Source: JBBQWZ01 sp038210135
GTDB lineage: Bacteria; Acidobacteriota; Terriglobia; Bryobacterales; Bryobacteraceae
NCBI GenBank assembly: GCA_038210135.1
Contig: JBBQWZ010000026.1
Coordinates: 25,726 to 89,725 of the forward strand
Reading direction: 5' to 3'
DNA length: 64,000 nt
The position numbers and the translations under genes were made by a program. Positions within the stretch are counted from its first letter, which is position 1. Each line of letters opens with the position of its first letter. Positions 19,024 to 28,160 of the stretch are shown in pieces. The notes under the pieces are model-generated. The model saw nothing but the letters and a program-made list of their open reading frames with translations, searched no databases and had not been told where the DNA came from.

Positions 19024-19464
19024 ATGGACTCCATGAGGGCGACAGGCATTCTTGGAATGAGAGTTGTAACCGACGTCGAGCGAATTCGTCGGACCGTGAT
19101 TTCCGGTGGACTCGATTGCCTCGACCGCTCCCCGCTTCGACCGGCCATGCTGGAACCAGCCGGAAGCGAGCGGCGGACGGAACCCAGATTTCCGGTCGTC
19201 CGTGCAGTGACGCTCCGCGTCTGGACGCCACCCAACTTCGAAATCGTTACCGGGCAGGTACGGGATATCTCGCGATCCGGCGTCGGATTGGTCACGCGCA
19301 CCCATGTCGCGCCAGGCTCGGAGATCGAATTTCGCGTTGGCGAGTTCCAGGTTTTCGCGGAAGTCCGGCACTGCCGCGGCGCCGAGGGCGGGTTCGTGCT
19401 CGGCGCTAGAATCCACGATGTCGTCCTTCCGGACGGCCAGCACTGCAAGCAACTCGGAGAATAA
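19024..19464 (+). CDS. PilZ-domain protein (probable c-di-GMP receptor)
   Basis: 146 residues from the first ATG. Residues from about 47 on form a PilZ domain: the RxxxR switch is present in ERRTEPRFPV and the D-x-S-x-x-G motif in VRDISRSGVGLVT, the two elements that contact cyclic di-GMP. The N-terminal 45 residues are not conserved-looking, and the ATG at 19147 could be the true start because no start here has a strong ribosome site. Stand-alone PilZ proteins relay c-di-GMP to motility, pilus or polysaccharide machinery. A type IV pilin is coded elsewhere in this window, but no direct link is visible. Confidence 0.8.
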   Translation: MDSMRATGILGMRVVTDVERIRRTVISGGLDCLDRSPLRPAMLEPAGSERRTEPRFPVVRAVTLRVWTPPNFEIVTGQVRDISRSGVGLVTRTHVAPGSEIEFRVGEFQVFAEVRHCRGAEGGFVLGARIHDVVLPDGQHCKQLGE

Positions 19465-19476
19465 CTTCGCCCCGAC

Positions 19477-19827
19477 CTACTCGTCGCGATGGACCGTGTC
19501 CGGCGCGAAGGCGGGCAGGCAGATCGCAATGTACTCGGCGCCTTGGGGAGTGCTGTAGCGCACCCATTCCCCCTTCGACGTGAGGATGGCCTGACCGGCA
19601 CGCACATCGACGGCACCCTCTCGATGTTCGACGCGCATGAATCCAGCCAGCACCACCGTGTACTCGTCGAATTCCGGAGCCTGACCCGGCTCGCTCCATC
19701 CCGCCGGGCTCTTCATGTGGGCCACGCTGATGGCGCTGTCCCCGGTATTCACGCGGCCCACGTATTCGTGGATCTGTTTATTGCCGGGTACGGGAATAAC
19801 GGTCGGCTTCTCAATCAGCTTTGGCAT
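19477..19827 (-). CDS. Small cupin-domain protein
   Basis: About 116 residues from the ATG at 19827, which has GGAGG seven bases upstream. The sequence reads as a single cupin barrel: motif 1 around APEFDEYTVVLAGFMRVEH, where His is replaced by Asp/Glu-rich residues, and motif 2 near KGEWVRYSTPQGAEYIAICL. Cupins of this size are often metal-binding sensors or isomerases. It lies convergent to the PilZ gene and downstream of nothing obvious, so it is probably transcribed alone. The usual metal-binding histidines are not all evident, so binding of a metal is uncertain. Confidence 0.7.
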   Translation of the reverse strand: MPKLIEKPTVIPVPGNKQIHEYVGRVNTGDSAISVAHMKSPAGWSEPGQAPEFDEYTVVLAGFMRVEHREGAVDVRAGQAILTSKGEWVRYSTPQGAEYIAICLPAFAPDTVHRDE

Positions 19828-20182
19828 GGTGTCGCGTCGCCTCCGGTTGCGAATCCCATGGTGACAAAGCCGGGGCCGTATGTCACGGACCGTTTCGCTT
19901 CTACATCTAGCCGCGCAGCATCCAGCCGCACAGCAGCGCGCCCGTCCTTTCAAGGATGACAAGAAGCGCCGCCGGCGGAATGAAAAGGCTCCTGGCGGGA
20001 CCCTCGGCAATGTGCGAAATGTGATCCGGATTGCTCGAAAGCGGAAGTAGTTCGTCACCTTCGGGATCGATTGTGGCGAAGCTGCGGACTTGCTTCGTCG
20101 AAGCCAATATCTCGGGGCTTGGGCGCTGGATCTGGACGGCGGGCCCACCGCGTCAAGCACGACTTTTCCCTCCCAAACGCAA

Positions 20183-20211
20183 AACGGCGGACCCTGTTCA
20201 GGTCCGCCGTT
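20183..20211 (-). terminator. Rho-independent terminator of the TonB-receptor gene
   Basis: A perfect 11-bp stem (AACGGCGGACC with its inverse) closes a 7-base loop and is followed on the minus strand by TTTTGCGTTT. It lies about 32 bases beyond the receptor stop codon. Confidence 0.85.
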
Positions 20212-20242
20212 GGCGTTACTGCAGGGGAGATACCCCTTCGAG

Positions 20243-23200
20243 CTAGAAGCGGTACTGGACTGCCAGTTCCGCCGAGAAGCTCTTCGACGAGTTCACCGAT
20301 CCCGGGGTCGCATACCCGATCGGCTGCCCGAAGAGCGCCGAGCGGATGTTGCCCTGGAAGGTGCCGCCATAGTTCGCGCGGTTCGTCAAATCGAAGAACT
20401 GCCCGATGAACTCGAGCTTCTGACGTTCCTTGAAGATGAACGACTTGCTGGCGCGCAGATCGAGCTGGAAGAACGCCTGTCCGCGAAGCGAGTTATAGGT
20501 CAACTGCGTCAACGAACCATCGGCGATGCCGGCGCGGATCGTCGCCGCCGACAGGCCTTTGGTCGCCGTCAGGTTGTCCGGCTGGTTGGTGAACACCACG
20601 GCGCGCGTGGCGCCGTTGCTGTTTCCAGAGCCGCGCCAGTTAGTTCCCTGCGTCGGGTTGTACGGGCGGGCGCTGGCGACCTGCATGATCGGGGCGAACT
20701 GGATCCCGTAAGGTAGCATCCAGATACCGGAGACGACCCAGCGATGCCGCTCGTCGTTCGGAGCCGGACCAAAGTCGCTCGGATCGAAGAGGTAGGCCGG
20801 GTTAGAAGCCGCATTGCCGAAGGCCGCGGGGCCGCCAGCATACGCCTTCGCCTGCGACAACACGTAGTTGGTGTTGATCGAGAAGTGCTTCGCGAGGCGG
20901 CGCTTGTACGTGACGTTCATGGCGTCATAGCGCGAGCGGCCGATCGAGCTTTCGACGACGATCTGGCCAAGCACCGGCAGCTTTGCTGCTCTGAACAGAG
21001 CATCGTAGGGCCGCGTGTTCCCCTGATCGGGGCGCAGCGGATTGATATTCTGACGCTTGGCTTCGCGCAGGCCGAGAATGTGAATATAGTTGACTTCAAT
21101 GCTGTTCACGTTATCGATCTGCCACTCATAACCGGCGTTGAACTGGTGGTTGTACGGATTCGCGAACGACGGATCGACCAGTCGGCCAACCGCGCCGTCG
21201 ACGAGCGTCGGGAGACCTGCCGGGATGGCAGGCAGCGGATCGACACCGTAGCGGAAGAGCGAAAGCGGCTTGCCCGTGCTGGGCACGATGCCGGCGCCGG
21301 CGTCGCCGAAGCCGGAGCTATTCAGCGACAGAGTCTGGGTGAAGACCGTGGCATTCGCCTGCTGTAGAGCGAACAAAGGCAGGTTGATGAAGGTCTGTCC
21401 GTAGTAGATTCCCCAGCCGGCGCGGACGATGTGCTTGCCGCCGCCCGTCAGATCGTAGGCCAATCCGACGCGCGGGCTGAAGTTGTTCTTATCGGTGTGC
21501 GGAATGCCGGCGAAGGGGCTGCCGACCGCCTTCAACTGCTGATAGGTGCGTTCCTGCGCCTGGACGTTGTCGCCCTGCAGGTGCAGATCGACGTCCCAAC
21601 GCACGCCAAGATTCAAGCTGAGCCGCTTGCTCACCTTGAAGTCATCCTGGAAGTACACGCCGAACATCTTGCCGTCCTTCACGTTGAAGTACGAATCGCC
21701 AGAAGAAGCGGTCATCGCAGTGATGGCGCCCGGCGTCGCGAAGCTCTGCGGGTACAGCGTCTTGTTCGTCGTGATGACGCTAGGGTTGTCCTGGAAGGTG
21801 AGGTTCAGCGTGATCGGCGTCGTGAAGAAGCCGCCAAGCTTGGGTTCGTTCACAAAGTCCACGCCCATCTTGAAGGTGTGGCGGCCCTTGTTGATCGAGA
21901 TGTCGTCGCGGAACTGCCACTTCCGCTGGAAGCTCTGCTGCGGCACGTTGCCGTTGGTTCCAAAGTTCACGGCCGGGAAAACCACGCGGGGCGTGTACTT
22001 GGTCGCGTCGATCAGGTTGTTCCAATACTGGTGGCCGAAGGTGAAGCTATTCACGACGGTCGGCTTCAGTACGCTATTGAGCGTGACGTTCGCCAGGATC
22101 AACTGATTGGTCGTGAAGTTTCCGGCGGTGAGGTCGTCGTTCGATCCGGCCTGATCGTTATCGCCGCGATTGGCCTGCGAGTTGTAGCTCACAAAGGCAT
22201 TGTGTTTTTCATTGAAGCGATGGTCCAGGCGGCCGTTGTAGCGCTGGTCGCGATACGGCGTCGGGATCGACGCGGACGGCACGGCGCCCAAGGTGGTCAA
22301 CAGATTCAGCTCTTTCAGGTTATCCGTCGTCACGCCGAGTGCGGTGTTTTCGCGCGTGCGCTCGATCGTGAAGAACACGAACGTCTTGTCCTTGATGACC
22401 GGCGCGCCGAAGCTGCCACCATACTGCTGGCGGCTGATCTCGGGAGTGGGATTGCTGCCGTTGAGCACGTCGTTCGCGGTAAGCGAGGTGTCGCGCTCAA
22501 ACAGGAACAGCGAACCGTGCAACTGGTTGGTTCCGCTTTTCGTGATGACGTTGACAGCGGCGCCTTCGCTACGGCCATTGGCGGCCGAAAAGCGCTGCGT
22601 CGAGATGTTAAATTCTTCGACGGCTTCAAGCGGCAACTGCATGACAGGTCCGCCGACCGTGTTGTCTTTATTGTCGATACCGTTCACCGTGATGTTCACG
22701 TTGCGTCCGGCGGAACCGTTGATGCCGAAGATGCTGATGCGGTTCTTCGTAGGATCGTAGGAGTTCACCGGCTTCGCGCCCGGCGCGAGAAACGCCAGGT
22801 TGGCGAAGTCGCGTCCGTTGAGTGGCAGGTTCTGAACTTCAGACGGCGTGATCGCGCGGCTGACGTCTGTCTTCGTGGTGTCGATCTGGGCGCCCGTCGC
22901 CTCAACCGTGATGACTTCCGCTTGCGCGCTGACAGTCAAGGTTGCGTCGAGCCGGGTCGACTGGCCGACGGAGAGTTCGACGTTCTGAATGGCCGAAGTC
23001 GCGAAGCCTTTGCTCGAAACGCGGACTTCGTAGATACCGGCTTGCAGCAAATCGAAGTTGTACAAACCCTCGGAATTGGAAGCGCCGGTGCGGGTGAAGC
23101 CCGTCGCCCTGCTGCTAACTTTTACTTCCGCGCCAGGAATCGCCGCGCCCGACTTGTCGAGCACGCGCCCTTGGAGCGATGCGGTTGCGGTCAACTGCGC

Positions 23201-23266
23201 GAACGTATTCGACGCCAGTAGCCCAAATAGAGCCACGATTGCGATCAACAGAAAATGCTTTCGCAT
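20243..23266 (-). CDS. TonB-dependent receptor with N-terminal carboxypeptidase regulatory domain (Oar-like)
   Basis: 1007 residues. A signal peptide (HFLLIAIVALFGLLASNTFA) is followed by a CarboxypepD-regulatory domain at about 25-105 (GRVLDKSGAAIPGAEVKVSS). A plug domain comes next, with LPLNGRDFANLAFLAPGAKP and NGIDNKDNTVGGP, then a long beta barrel ending in VQYRF, whose terminal aromatic residue fits outer-membrane insertion. Such receptors are abundant in Acidobacteria and probably import large carbohydrates or peptides using TonB energy. The gene is a single unit with a strong promoter, a 254-nt structured leader and an intrinsic terminator, pointing to regulated expression. The ligand is not indicated by neighbours. 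Confidence 0.93.
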   Translation of the reverse strand: MRKHFLLIAIVALFGLLASNTFAQLTATASLQGRVLDKSGAAIPGAEVKVSSRATGFTRTGASNSEGLYNFDLLQAGIYEVRVSSKGFATSAIQNVELSVGQSTRLDATLTVSAQAEVITVEATGAQIDTTKTDVSRAITPSEVQNLPLNGRDFANLAFLAPGAKPVNSYDPTKNRISIFGINGSAGRNVNITVNGIDNKDNTVGGPVMQLPLEAVEEFNISTQRFSAANGRSEGAAVNVITKSGTNQLHGSLFLFERDTSLTANDVLNGSNPTPEISRQQYGGSFGAPVIKDKTFVFFTIERTRENTALGVTTDNLKELNLLTTLGAVPSASIPTPYRDQRYNGRLDHRFNEKHNAFVSYNSQANRGDNDQAGSNDDLTAGNFTTNQLILANVTLNSVLKPTVVNSFTFGHQYWNNLIDATKYTPRVVFPAVNFGTNGNVPQQSFQRKWQFRDDISINKGRHTFKMGVDFVNEPKLGGFFTTPITLNLTFQDNPSVITTNKTLYPQSFATPGAITAMTASSGDSYFNVKDGKMFGVYFQDDFKVSKRLSLNLGVRWDVDLHLQGDNVQAQERTYQQLKAVGSPFAGIPHTDKNNFSPRVGLAYDLTGGGKHIVRAGWGIYYGQTFINLPLFALQQANATVFTQTLSLNSSGFGDAGAGIVPSTGKPLSLFRYGVDPLPAIPAGLPTLVDGAVGRLVDPSFANPYNHQFNAGYEWQIDNVNSIEVNYIHILGLREAKRQNINPLRPDQGNTRPYDALFRAAKLPVLGQIVVESSIGRSRYDAMNVTYKRRLAKHFSINTNYVLSQAKAYAGGPAAFGNAASNPAYLFDPSDFGPAPNDERHRWVVSGIWMLPYGIQFAPIMQVASARPYNPTQGTNWRGSGNSNGATRAVVFTNQPDNLTATKGLSAATIRAGIADGSLTQLTYNSLRGQAFFQLDLRASKSFIFKERQKLEFIGQFFDLTNRANYGGTFQGNIRSALFGQPIGYATPGSVNSSKSFSAELAVQYRF

Positions 23267-23520
23267 ACCTTTCCTTTCGATAGTGCCTTGGTTATATGGA
23301 TGTGAAGTGGAGGGAAACAGGGAGCCGACGCCAGTGGCATTAGGTGGTCCTGCGAACGCAGGTTTGAGCAGCGCGAACGGGACGCGCGACGGGCGGTACG
23401 GATTTCCCCGGAAAATGACACTCTGATGACTACGAGCCTTTCGCTCGATTTTTTGCCAGGCCCGTCCCCATGCTTATTGCCTGGACGGGAAATCCCTTTC
23501 CCCAAGGATCTAACCTAGCG
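23267..23520 (-). promoter_or_regulatory. Long structured 5' leader of the TonB-receptor mRNA (candidate cis-regulatory RNA)
   Basis: From the predicted start near 23520 to the ATG at 23266 the transcript has about 254 untranslated bases rich in pairing. At 23455-23490 CCCGTCC can pair with GGACGGG while the adjoining CCAGGC can pair with the following GCCTGG, giving a crossed, pseudoknot-like or mutually exclusive arrangement. A GAGC/GCTC hairpin with a GAAAG loop follows (23434-23447), then an ATTTTCC/GGAAAT stem near 23401-23417 and CCTGC/GCAGG at 23352-23365. It does not match a riboswitch class I can recall. An open frame within it is possible but has no coding support. Confidence 0.45.
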
Positions 23521-23527
23521 TGGGGTC

Positions 23528-23556
23528 AGCGTAGCCTGTTGGTTGTAACTTGTCAA
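23528..23556 (-). promoter_or_regulatory. Sigma-70 promoter of the TonB-receptor gene
   Basis: Minus-strand TTGACA (23556-23551) is a perfect -35 box, followed after exactly 17 bases by TACGCT (23533-23528) as -10. Transcription should start near 23520, 254 bases before the receptor start. Confidence 0.8.
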
Positions 23557-23569
23557 TGAACAGACCTTC

Positions 23570-24343
23570 ATAAAATCGTCCCTTTTGATTCGTGTCGAGC
23601 GATCAATCTAACTCTTGTAAATCAAGAAGATGTGAAGCCTGCGGATATTTCAAAATCAGGAATGCCGAGCCCGCCCGCGGTGTCCAAATCCTGGTCCGGC
23701 CAGAGTCCAGATCTCGCTATCTCCCGCTCCGAAACGGTCGCCAAGTCGCTCTCCCGAAAGGCCAGCAAAGTACGCCGGCCTTTCAAGGGCGATTTCGCCT
23801 ATGGCCGAAGTCAGGCAAGTCAAAAATTCGCCTTGTATTCGCCGTTCCCGAAATTCATAGCGGATCTCTGCAACTAGCGGTCTTTCGCGTAGGGAAAATT
23901 ATTTTCAAATTTTCCGGGAAAATTTTGCTGATTTGATGAGCTGACTCGCCACGGCTTTGAGCAATTTCGCCACAGAATCAGAGCCGCGCGTACGGTTGCC
24001 GTCCACACCAACCCAGGTGAAGATCCCGAGCCAAGGCGCGGTGGTTCTTGTTGGTGGCTGCACGCATGCCGGTATAGACCCGGAGCGTTAGTGAGGGGAC
24101 CTTTACCACTCGAGCCCATCCTCACTACCCGCCCCAACACCTCGATAAGAATTTTCGATTGGCCATCGCCGCCCTTGCCCGATAAGATGGTGATGGAACT
24201 TCGCTGTTCTCCCCCGTCCCCCTTCCAGGTTCGAAAGTCACCCGCAATCTGAACTCATGCCGGCGCGCTCCGTCCCGACGCGCAGCCAGCCCCCCGCACA
24301 TATCCGCGCGGGAAAATATCCAATTTTTCGATCGGAGATTCTC
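23570..24343. other. Long spacer without a convincing gene
   Basis: About 770 bases between the TonB-receptor promoter and the secreted TPR gene. Short open frames exist on both strands (for example 23592-23936 plus) but none has recognisable domains, a good ribosome site or codon bias like the neighbours. An AT-rich patch lies at 23885-23935. One copy of the GGGGAC-type dispersed repeat lies at 24075-24101. I see nothing else. Confidence 0.5.
24075..24101 (+). repeat. Dispersed repeat, family A (single diverged copy)
   Basis: Reads GACCCGGAGCG followed by TTAGTGAGGGGACC, matching the copies at 47000, 57113, 57161 and 60439 in the GAACCC...GTGAG(T/C)GAGGGGAC pattern. It lies in a gene-free spacer. 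Confidence 0.6.
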
Positions 24344-25066
24344 ATGTTTCGCACCATCTTGCTTTTTGCGGCCGCCTTGTCCGGATTGATCGCGCAACAG
24401 CTTGCAAACATCGAAGGAGAGGTCGTCGATTCCGCTGGCAACGGCGTTTCGAATATGACCGCCGTTTTGTGCCTCAACGGCGTGTGCGGAGAACAGGTAC
24501 AAATCCATTCGGGGCGCTTCCGTTTTCTACTCGGCGTAGCCCGTGGAAACTATACCGTGCAGGTCCACTCGATCGTTGGGGAAATGCTCGTCTCGCAGCC
24601 TGTTTTCGTCGATATCAATCAACCACCGGTGCGATTGATTCTTCCCGAATCCGCTATTGTCATCGTCAAGGGAAACGCCGGTAGTCAGATTTCCATCCGC
24701 CGCCTCAGCCATCATCCGCCCAAGGCAGCCGCGAAAGAACTGGAACGCGCGCTCGAATCGTTCCGCAAGAACGACCCGCAGGTAGGCGCCGTTCATCTCG
24801 AAAAAGCCCTCGCCGCCGATCCCGCTTTTCCGGACGCGCATTATCTGCTCGGCCTCATGCTCGAAGCCAACGGCGCGAACGAAAAGGCGTTGTCGCATCT
24901 CGAAGACGCCGCTCCGGAATTTCCGAAAGCGCACATCTACGCCGCTAAAATCCTTTCGCGGACCGGCCATGAGGCCGAAGCGAAATCGCACCTGCGCAAG
25001 TATCTGCTCACCGGCGACACCGCTTATCGCGAGAAGGTCGTATCGTTCTTGCGTCCCGCCAAGTAA
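24344..25066 (+). CDS. Secreted protein with carboxypeptidase-regulatory-like and TPR domains
   Basis: 240 residues from the ATG at 24344, which has a GGAG ribosome site six bases upstream. A signal peptide (MFRTILLFAAALSGLIAQ) is followed by a beta-sandwich domain at about 20-130 that resembles CarboxypepD-regulatory/CNA-B folds (IEGEVVDSAGNGVSNMTAVL). Residues ~145-235 form two or three TPR helices (HLEKALAADPAFPDAHYLLG, ALSHLEDAAPEFPKAHIYAA). Proteins of this design are frequent in Acidobacteria and their function is unknown; a periplasmic scaffold role is plausible. Its stop codon abuts that of the convergent hydrolase gene. Confidence 0.75.
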   Translation: MFRTILLFAAALSGLIAQQLANIEGEVVDSAGNGVSNMTAVLCLNGVCGEQVQIHSGRFRFLLGVARGNYTVQVHSIVGEMLVSQPVFVDINQPPVRLILPESAIVIVKGNAGSQISIRRLSHHPPKAAAKELERALESFRKNDPQVGAVHLEKALAADPAFPDAHYLLGLMLEANGANEKALSHLEDAAPEFPKAHIYAAKILSRTGHEAEAKSHLRKYLLTGDTAYREKVVSFLRPAK

Positions 25067-26068
25067 TCAGGCCGCCATCATCTCGTGTAAGAGCCACGCG
25101 ACTTGCGGATTAACGATGTCGGAGTGGGCCTTGATGAAAGTGTCCGCGCGCAGGTTGTGAATCTTGCCCGCATCCAGCACGTACGCGCTCCCCACCGGAA
25201 GCAGGCTGTTCGCGACCGCCTCCGGGGTATGGATCGCGCCGTTGGATCCGATGCCGCCGAACCGGTCTCTGCTGTCGCCGAGAAACGCAGCTTCCTGCCC
25301 TGCCACGCGCGACGCCAACGCGTAGGCCAGGCCAACCGCCTGGTCGTTCCGCGTGTGCGTCGCCGCGATGGGCCCCGCTACTTTATGTTTTACGAGTACC
25401 TGGCGGAATGCCCCCGGCACTCCGTTCACCGTCGGCGCAAATGCCGTGTGCGAGAACGCGCCTTGTAGCAGCGTCATCGTGCGCACCGGCGTCTTCACCG
25501 CGTCGGCCGCCGCCGTCACTAGTCGCGCTCCGAAACTGTGTCCGGCCAAATGAATGCGGATGCCGGGATGTCGCACGCTGAATGCATCCAACACTGGCGC
25601 CAGCCCCTCCCGTCCGATCAATCCGGCGCGTCCCTTCATTCGATAGAAGGTCGTCAGGTTGGACAGGTTCAACAATCCCTGGCCCAGCGGCTGTGTACCC
25701 GCCAGCCGCCTCAGCAAGGTCTCCACCGGCAGCAAGTGAAACAATGCCGGGGACGCGATCTGTGGAACTGCCGCCCGCATCGCGCCCACCAGAATCTGAC
25801 GCGCCATGGGACTGTCTAAAGCCGCGGTGAACTCCTTGCCGAGATCGGAATCGAATTTCTTTGAAGGCCAGAAAATGCCAACCAGTGGCGGCGCGTACCC
25901 GAACTGCAAGAGTTGCGACTCGATCCCGTGAAACAATTCACGCGCCTGGTCCGCGTTGTTGTTCCATCCATGCGCCAACACCAAAACGTCGGTGGCGCCC
26001 TGGTTGAAAACCGGCGGCGCGTACCCGTCCATGATCTGACCACTCTCCGAAAAATGCAGTTCGTACAT
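25067..26068 (-). CDS. Alpha/beta-hydrolase fold protein
   Basis: About 333 residues from the ATG at 26068 (MYELHFSESGQIMDGYAPPV), chosen for its GAGGAG ribosome site. The oxyanion region appears as VLVLAHGWNNN and the nucleophile elbow as LAGHSFGARLV, so the Ser in GHSFG is the likely catalytic residue. A possible acid and His lie further on (near HTRNDQAVGLAYA and KIHNLRADTF). There is no signal peptide, so it is probably cytoplasmic. It starts 32 bases after the stop of the subtilase gene and is likely co-transcribed with it. The substrate is unknown; the HGWNNN start resembles lipase-like and effector-type hydrolases. Confidence 0.8.
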   Translation of the reverse strand: MYELHFSESGQIMDGYAPPVFNQGATDVLVLAHGWNNNADQARELFHGIESQLLQFGYAPPLVGIFWPSKKFDSDLGKEFTAALDSPMARQILVGAMRAAVPQIASPALFHLLPVETLLRRLAGTQPLGQGLLNLSNLTTFYRMKGRAGLIGREGLAPVLDAFSVRHPGIRIHLAGHSFGARLVTAAADAVKTPVRTMTLLQGAFSHTAFAPTVNGVPGAFRQVLVKHKVAGPIAATHTRNDQAVGLAYALASRVAGQEAAFLGDSRDRFGGIGSNGAIHTPEAVANSLLPVGSAYVLDAGKIHNLRADTFIKAHSDIVNPQVAWLLHEMMAA

Positions 26069-26100
26069 TTTGCAAAACTCCTCGCTTGGCGGATTTCGCC

Positions 26101-27519
26101 TCAAATCGATTGAATGGCCCGCATGAAATCGAGCAGGCCGTGACCTTGGAAGTGGCGTTCACGGGAGAGATCCGTCGCCGTACTTGTGAAAATATGCTTC
26201 ACCGCCTCGGGCTGTCCGATAAACTCCCGCCGCACGGACAGAAACGCCGCAATCGCGCCGGACACATGCGGCGCGGCCATGCTGGTGCCGCTGCGCTCGA
26301 TGTAAACCGGCCCGCTGTCCGGATTCGCTCCGCCGCAATCGAGGCCTCTCGCGCAGCACGACAAGACGTTCTCGCCGGGCGCAATCAGGTCCGGCTTCGC
26401 CCGGCCGTCCCCGGTAGGACCCTTCGAGGAAAAATACGAGACGCCGTACACATGCGGCATCTCGGCATGCGTCGCGCCGACGGTGATCGCCAGATCGGCA
26501 TTGCCCGGATCGTTGATCGACGGAGTGAATCCCGCCCCGCTGTTTCCCGCCGCCGCGACCACCACCACGCCGCTCCGAACCAACCGGTTCACTTGGGCGC
26601 ACAGCGGGGTCTGCCCGCAGGCGAACCACTCCGGATCGAATTCGTAGCCGACACTTAGATTCACACCGTGGATCAGCAACGGCCGGCCGTGATCGTTCAA
26701 CTGTTCGACGTAATCGAGCGCGGCCAGCAGATTGGAAACGCCGCCGATGCCGGAGGCGTCGAGCACCCGGAGGCTCAGCAGCTTCGCGCGCGGTGCGATG
26801 CCAACCATCGAGCGCAAAACCGTGGACACCAGTTGCACCTCGCCGTCTTCTCCGCGCCGCCGGTGAATCGCAATCGGCGCCATAACCCCTTCGCCTTCGT
26901 ATTCCCCCGCCAAAATTCCCGCCACGTGTGTTCCATGGCCGCTCGGATCGACCGGATTGGCAACTGGCACCGGCTGCGCGGGCGTGAAATCCATATGCCG
27001 TAGCGGCGCGTCGATCTCGAGCGTCCGGTGCATATGGAAATGCGGGTGCGTCCCGTCGATTCCGGTATCCAGAACCGCCCATACGATGCCTTCGCCGAGC
27101 GCCGAAAACGAACGCTGTGCCGCGTCCGCTTTCACCGTGGCGCGGGAGCGATTCAGCAACGCCCGCACCTCAAAATCCAGCCAGACACGATGGATTGCGC
27201 GGATCGCAGGGCTGCTCGATTCGGTGTCCGCCGCCACCACACGCTGGATCACCACGCCTTGCAGTTCGGCGTAAAGGAACCGTCTGCTCTGCACGCTCTT
27301 GCGATCTAAAATGCCCGACTGTGCAACCGTCCCTACGCTCGCAATCGCGCGCCGGACCAACTCGCGCACGCAATGCCCGGCCGCTTCCCGTCCATCGGCG
27401 AATTCGATATTCAAATCGAAAATGATTTTCTGCACCGCGCTCGGCTCCGCCCGGATGCGGCTCAACAGCGGCTCCGCAATATCGCCGCGGATGATTGCGT
27501 CGTCGTGTGAAGTCCTCAT
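26101..27519 (-). CDS. Subtilisin-like serine protease (S8 family)
   Basis: About 472 residues from the ATG at 27519, preceded by GGAGAGG six bases away. After a ~165-residue N-terminal region comes the peptidase domain with the complete triad: Asp in VWAVLDTGIDGTHPHF, His in GHGTHVAGILAG and Ser in RSGTSMAAPHVSGA. The oxyanion Asn is in AAAGNSGAG. No signal peptide is visible, which suggests an intracellular or conditionally exported subtilase. The alpha/beta hydrolase gene follows 32 bases later. The N-terminal region has no Inhibitor_I9 hallmark that I can see, so how it is activated is open. Confidence 0.9.
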   Translation of the reverse strand: MRTSHDDAIIRGDIAEPLLSRIRAEPSAVQKIIFDLNIEFADGREAAGHCVRELVRRAIASVGTVAQSGILDRKSVQSRRFLYAELQGVVIQRVVAADTESSSPAIRAIHRVWLDFEVRALLNRSRATVKADAAQRSFSALGEGIVWAVLDTGIDGTHPHFHMHRTLEIDAPLRHMDFTPAQPVPVANPVDPSGHGTHVAGILAGEYEGEGVMAPIAIHRRRGEDGEVQLVSTVLRSMVGIAPRAKLLSLRVLDASGIGGVSNLLAALDYVEQLNDHGRPLLIHGVNLSVGYEFDPEWFACGQTPLCAQVNRLVRSGVVVVAAAGNSGAGFTPSINDPGNADLAITVGATHAEMPHVYGVSYFSSKGPTGDGRAKPDLIAPGENVLSCCARGLDCGGANPDSGPVYIERSGTSMAAPHVSGAIAAFLSVRREFIGQPEAVKHIFTSTATDLSRERHFQGHGLLDFMRAIQSI

Positions 27520-27635
27520 GCGCAACCTCTCCATACCGCGCCGCGCTGGCCTTTCCACTCCGCGGCTCCGCGTGATTTTCCGGAAGTTATACAAATCCCG
27601 AGGCTTAGTGGAGTAATGCGATAAAATGAAGTACT

Positions 27636-28130
27636 GTGACTGGTCGCATCGTGCAGGTCAATACGTCTCGCGGAGGCATTCCCAAACGCCCCATCTTCGA
27701 GGGCATCCTCACCTTCCGCGGACTCGATGGCGACGCCTGGGCGCATCCCCAAATCCACGGCGGACCGAAACAGGCCGTCTTGCTGATTTCGAATGAGGAA
27801 ATCGAAAAGTTGAAAGCGGGGGGCTTTCCTGTTTACGCCGGAGCGCTGGGCGAGAACCTCACCACCGAAGGACTGCCCTACTCGCAGCTCCGCGCCGGCC
27901 AACGCTTTCGCGCCGGGACCGCCGTCCTCGAATTAACCAAGCTCCGCAGGCCCTGCGACACGTTGAGCGTGTATGGCCCCGGAATCCAGGCCGCCGTGTA
28001 TGACCAGCGCGCCCGTAATGGAGATACCTCATCACCGCATTGGGCCATCGGTGGCTTCTACGCCGCCGTAATCAGCCCCGGAATGGTGAAGGCTGGAGAC
28101 GAAATCGCCCTGCTCGAAGAATCGGCGTGA
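27636..28130 (+). CDS. MOSC-domain protein
   Basis: 164 residues from a GTG. The sequence matches the MOSC fold of YiiM-type proteins: VNTSRGGIPKRPIFEG at the start, HGGPKQAVLLIS with the conserved HGG, GALGENLTTEGL, and a Cys in LRRPCDTLSVYG at the position used by sulfur carriers. MOSC proteins take part in molybdenum-cofactor-linked sulfur transfer or reduction of N-hydroxylated compounds. A TAAAAT box ends only eight bases before the GTG and no ribosome site is visible, so the mRNA may be leaderless. glnE follows 30 bases later on the same strand. Confidence 0.88.
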   Translation: MTGRIVQVNTSRGGIPKRPIFEGILTFRGLDGDAWAHPQIHGGPKQAVLLISNEEIEKLKAGGFPVYAGALGENLTTEGLPYSQLRAGQRFRAGTAVLELTKLRRPCDTLSVYGPGIQAAVYDQRARNGDTSSPHWAIGGFYAAVISPGMVKAGDEIALLEESA

Positions 28131-28160
28131 TCCGTTCGCGCCGCGATTGACCGTGCATCC

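Noticed and set aside
21431..23221. A 596-codon plus frame opposite the TonB receptor
   Set aside because: Translation is arginine/valine-rich and has no family features; the receptor on the minus strand is clear.
23592..23936. 114-codon plus frame in the long spacer
   Set aside because: No domain, no good ribosome site and lysine/arginine-rich composition with AT-rich end; probably chance.
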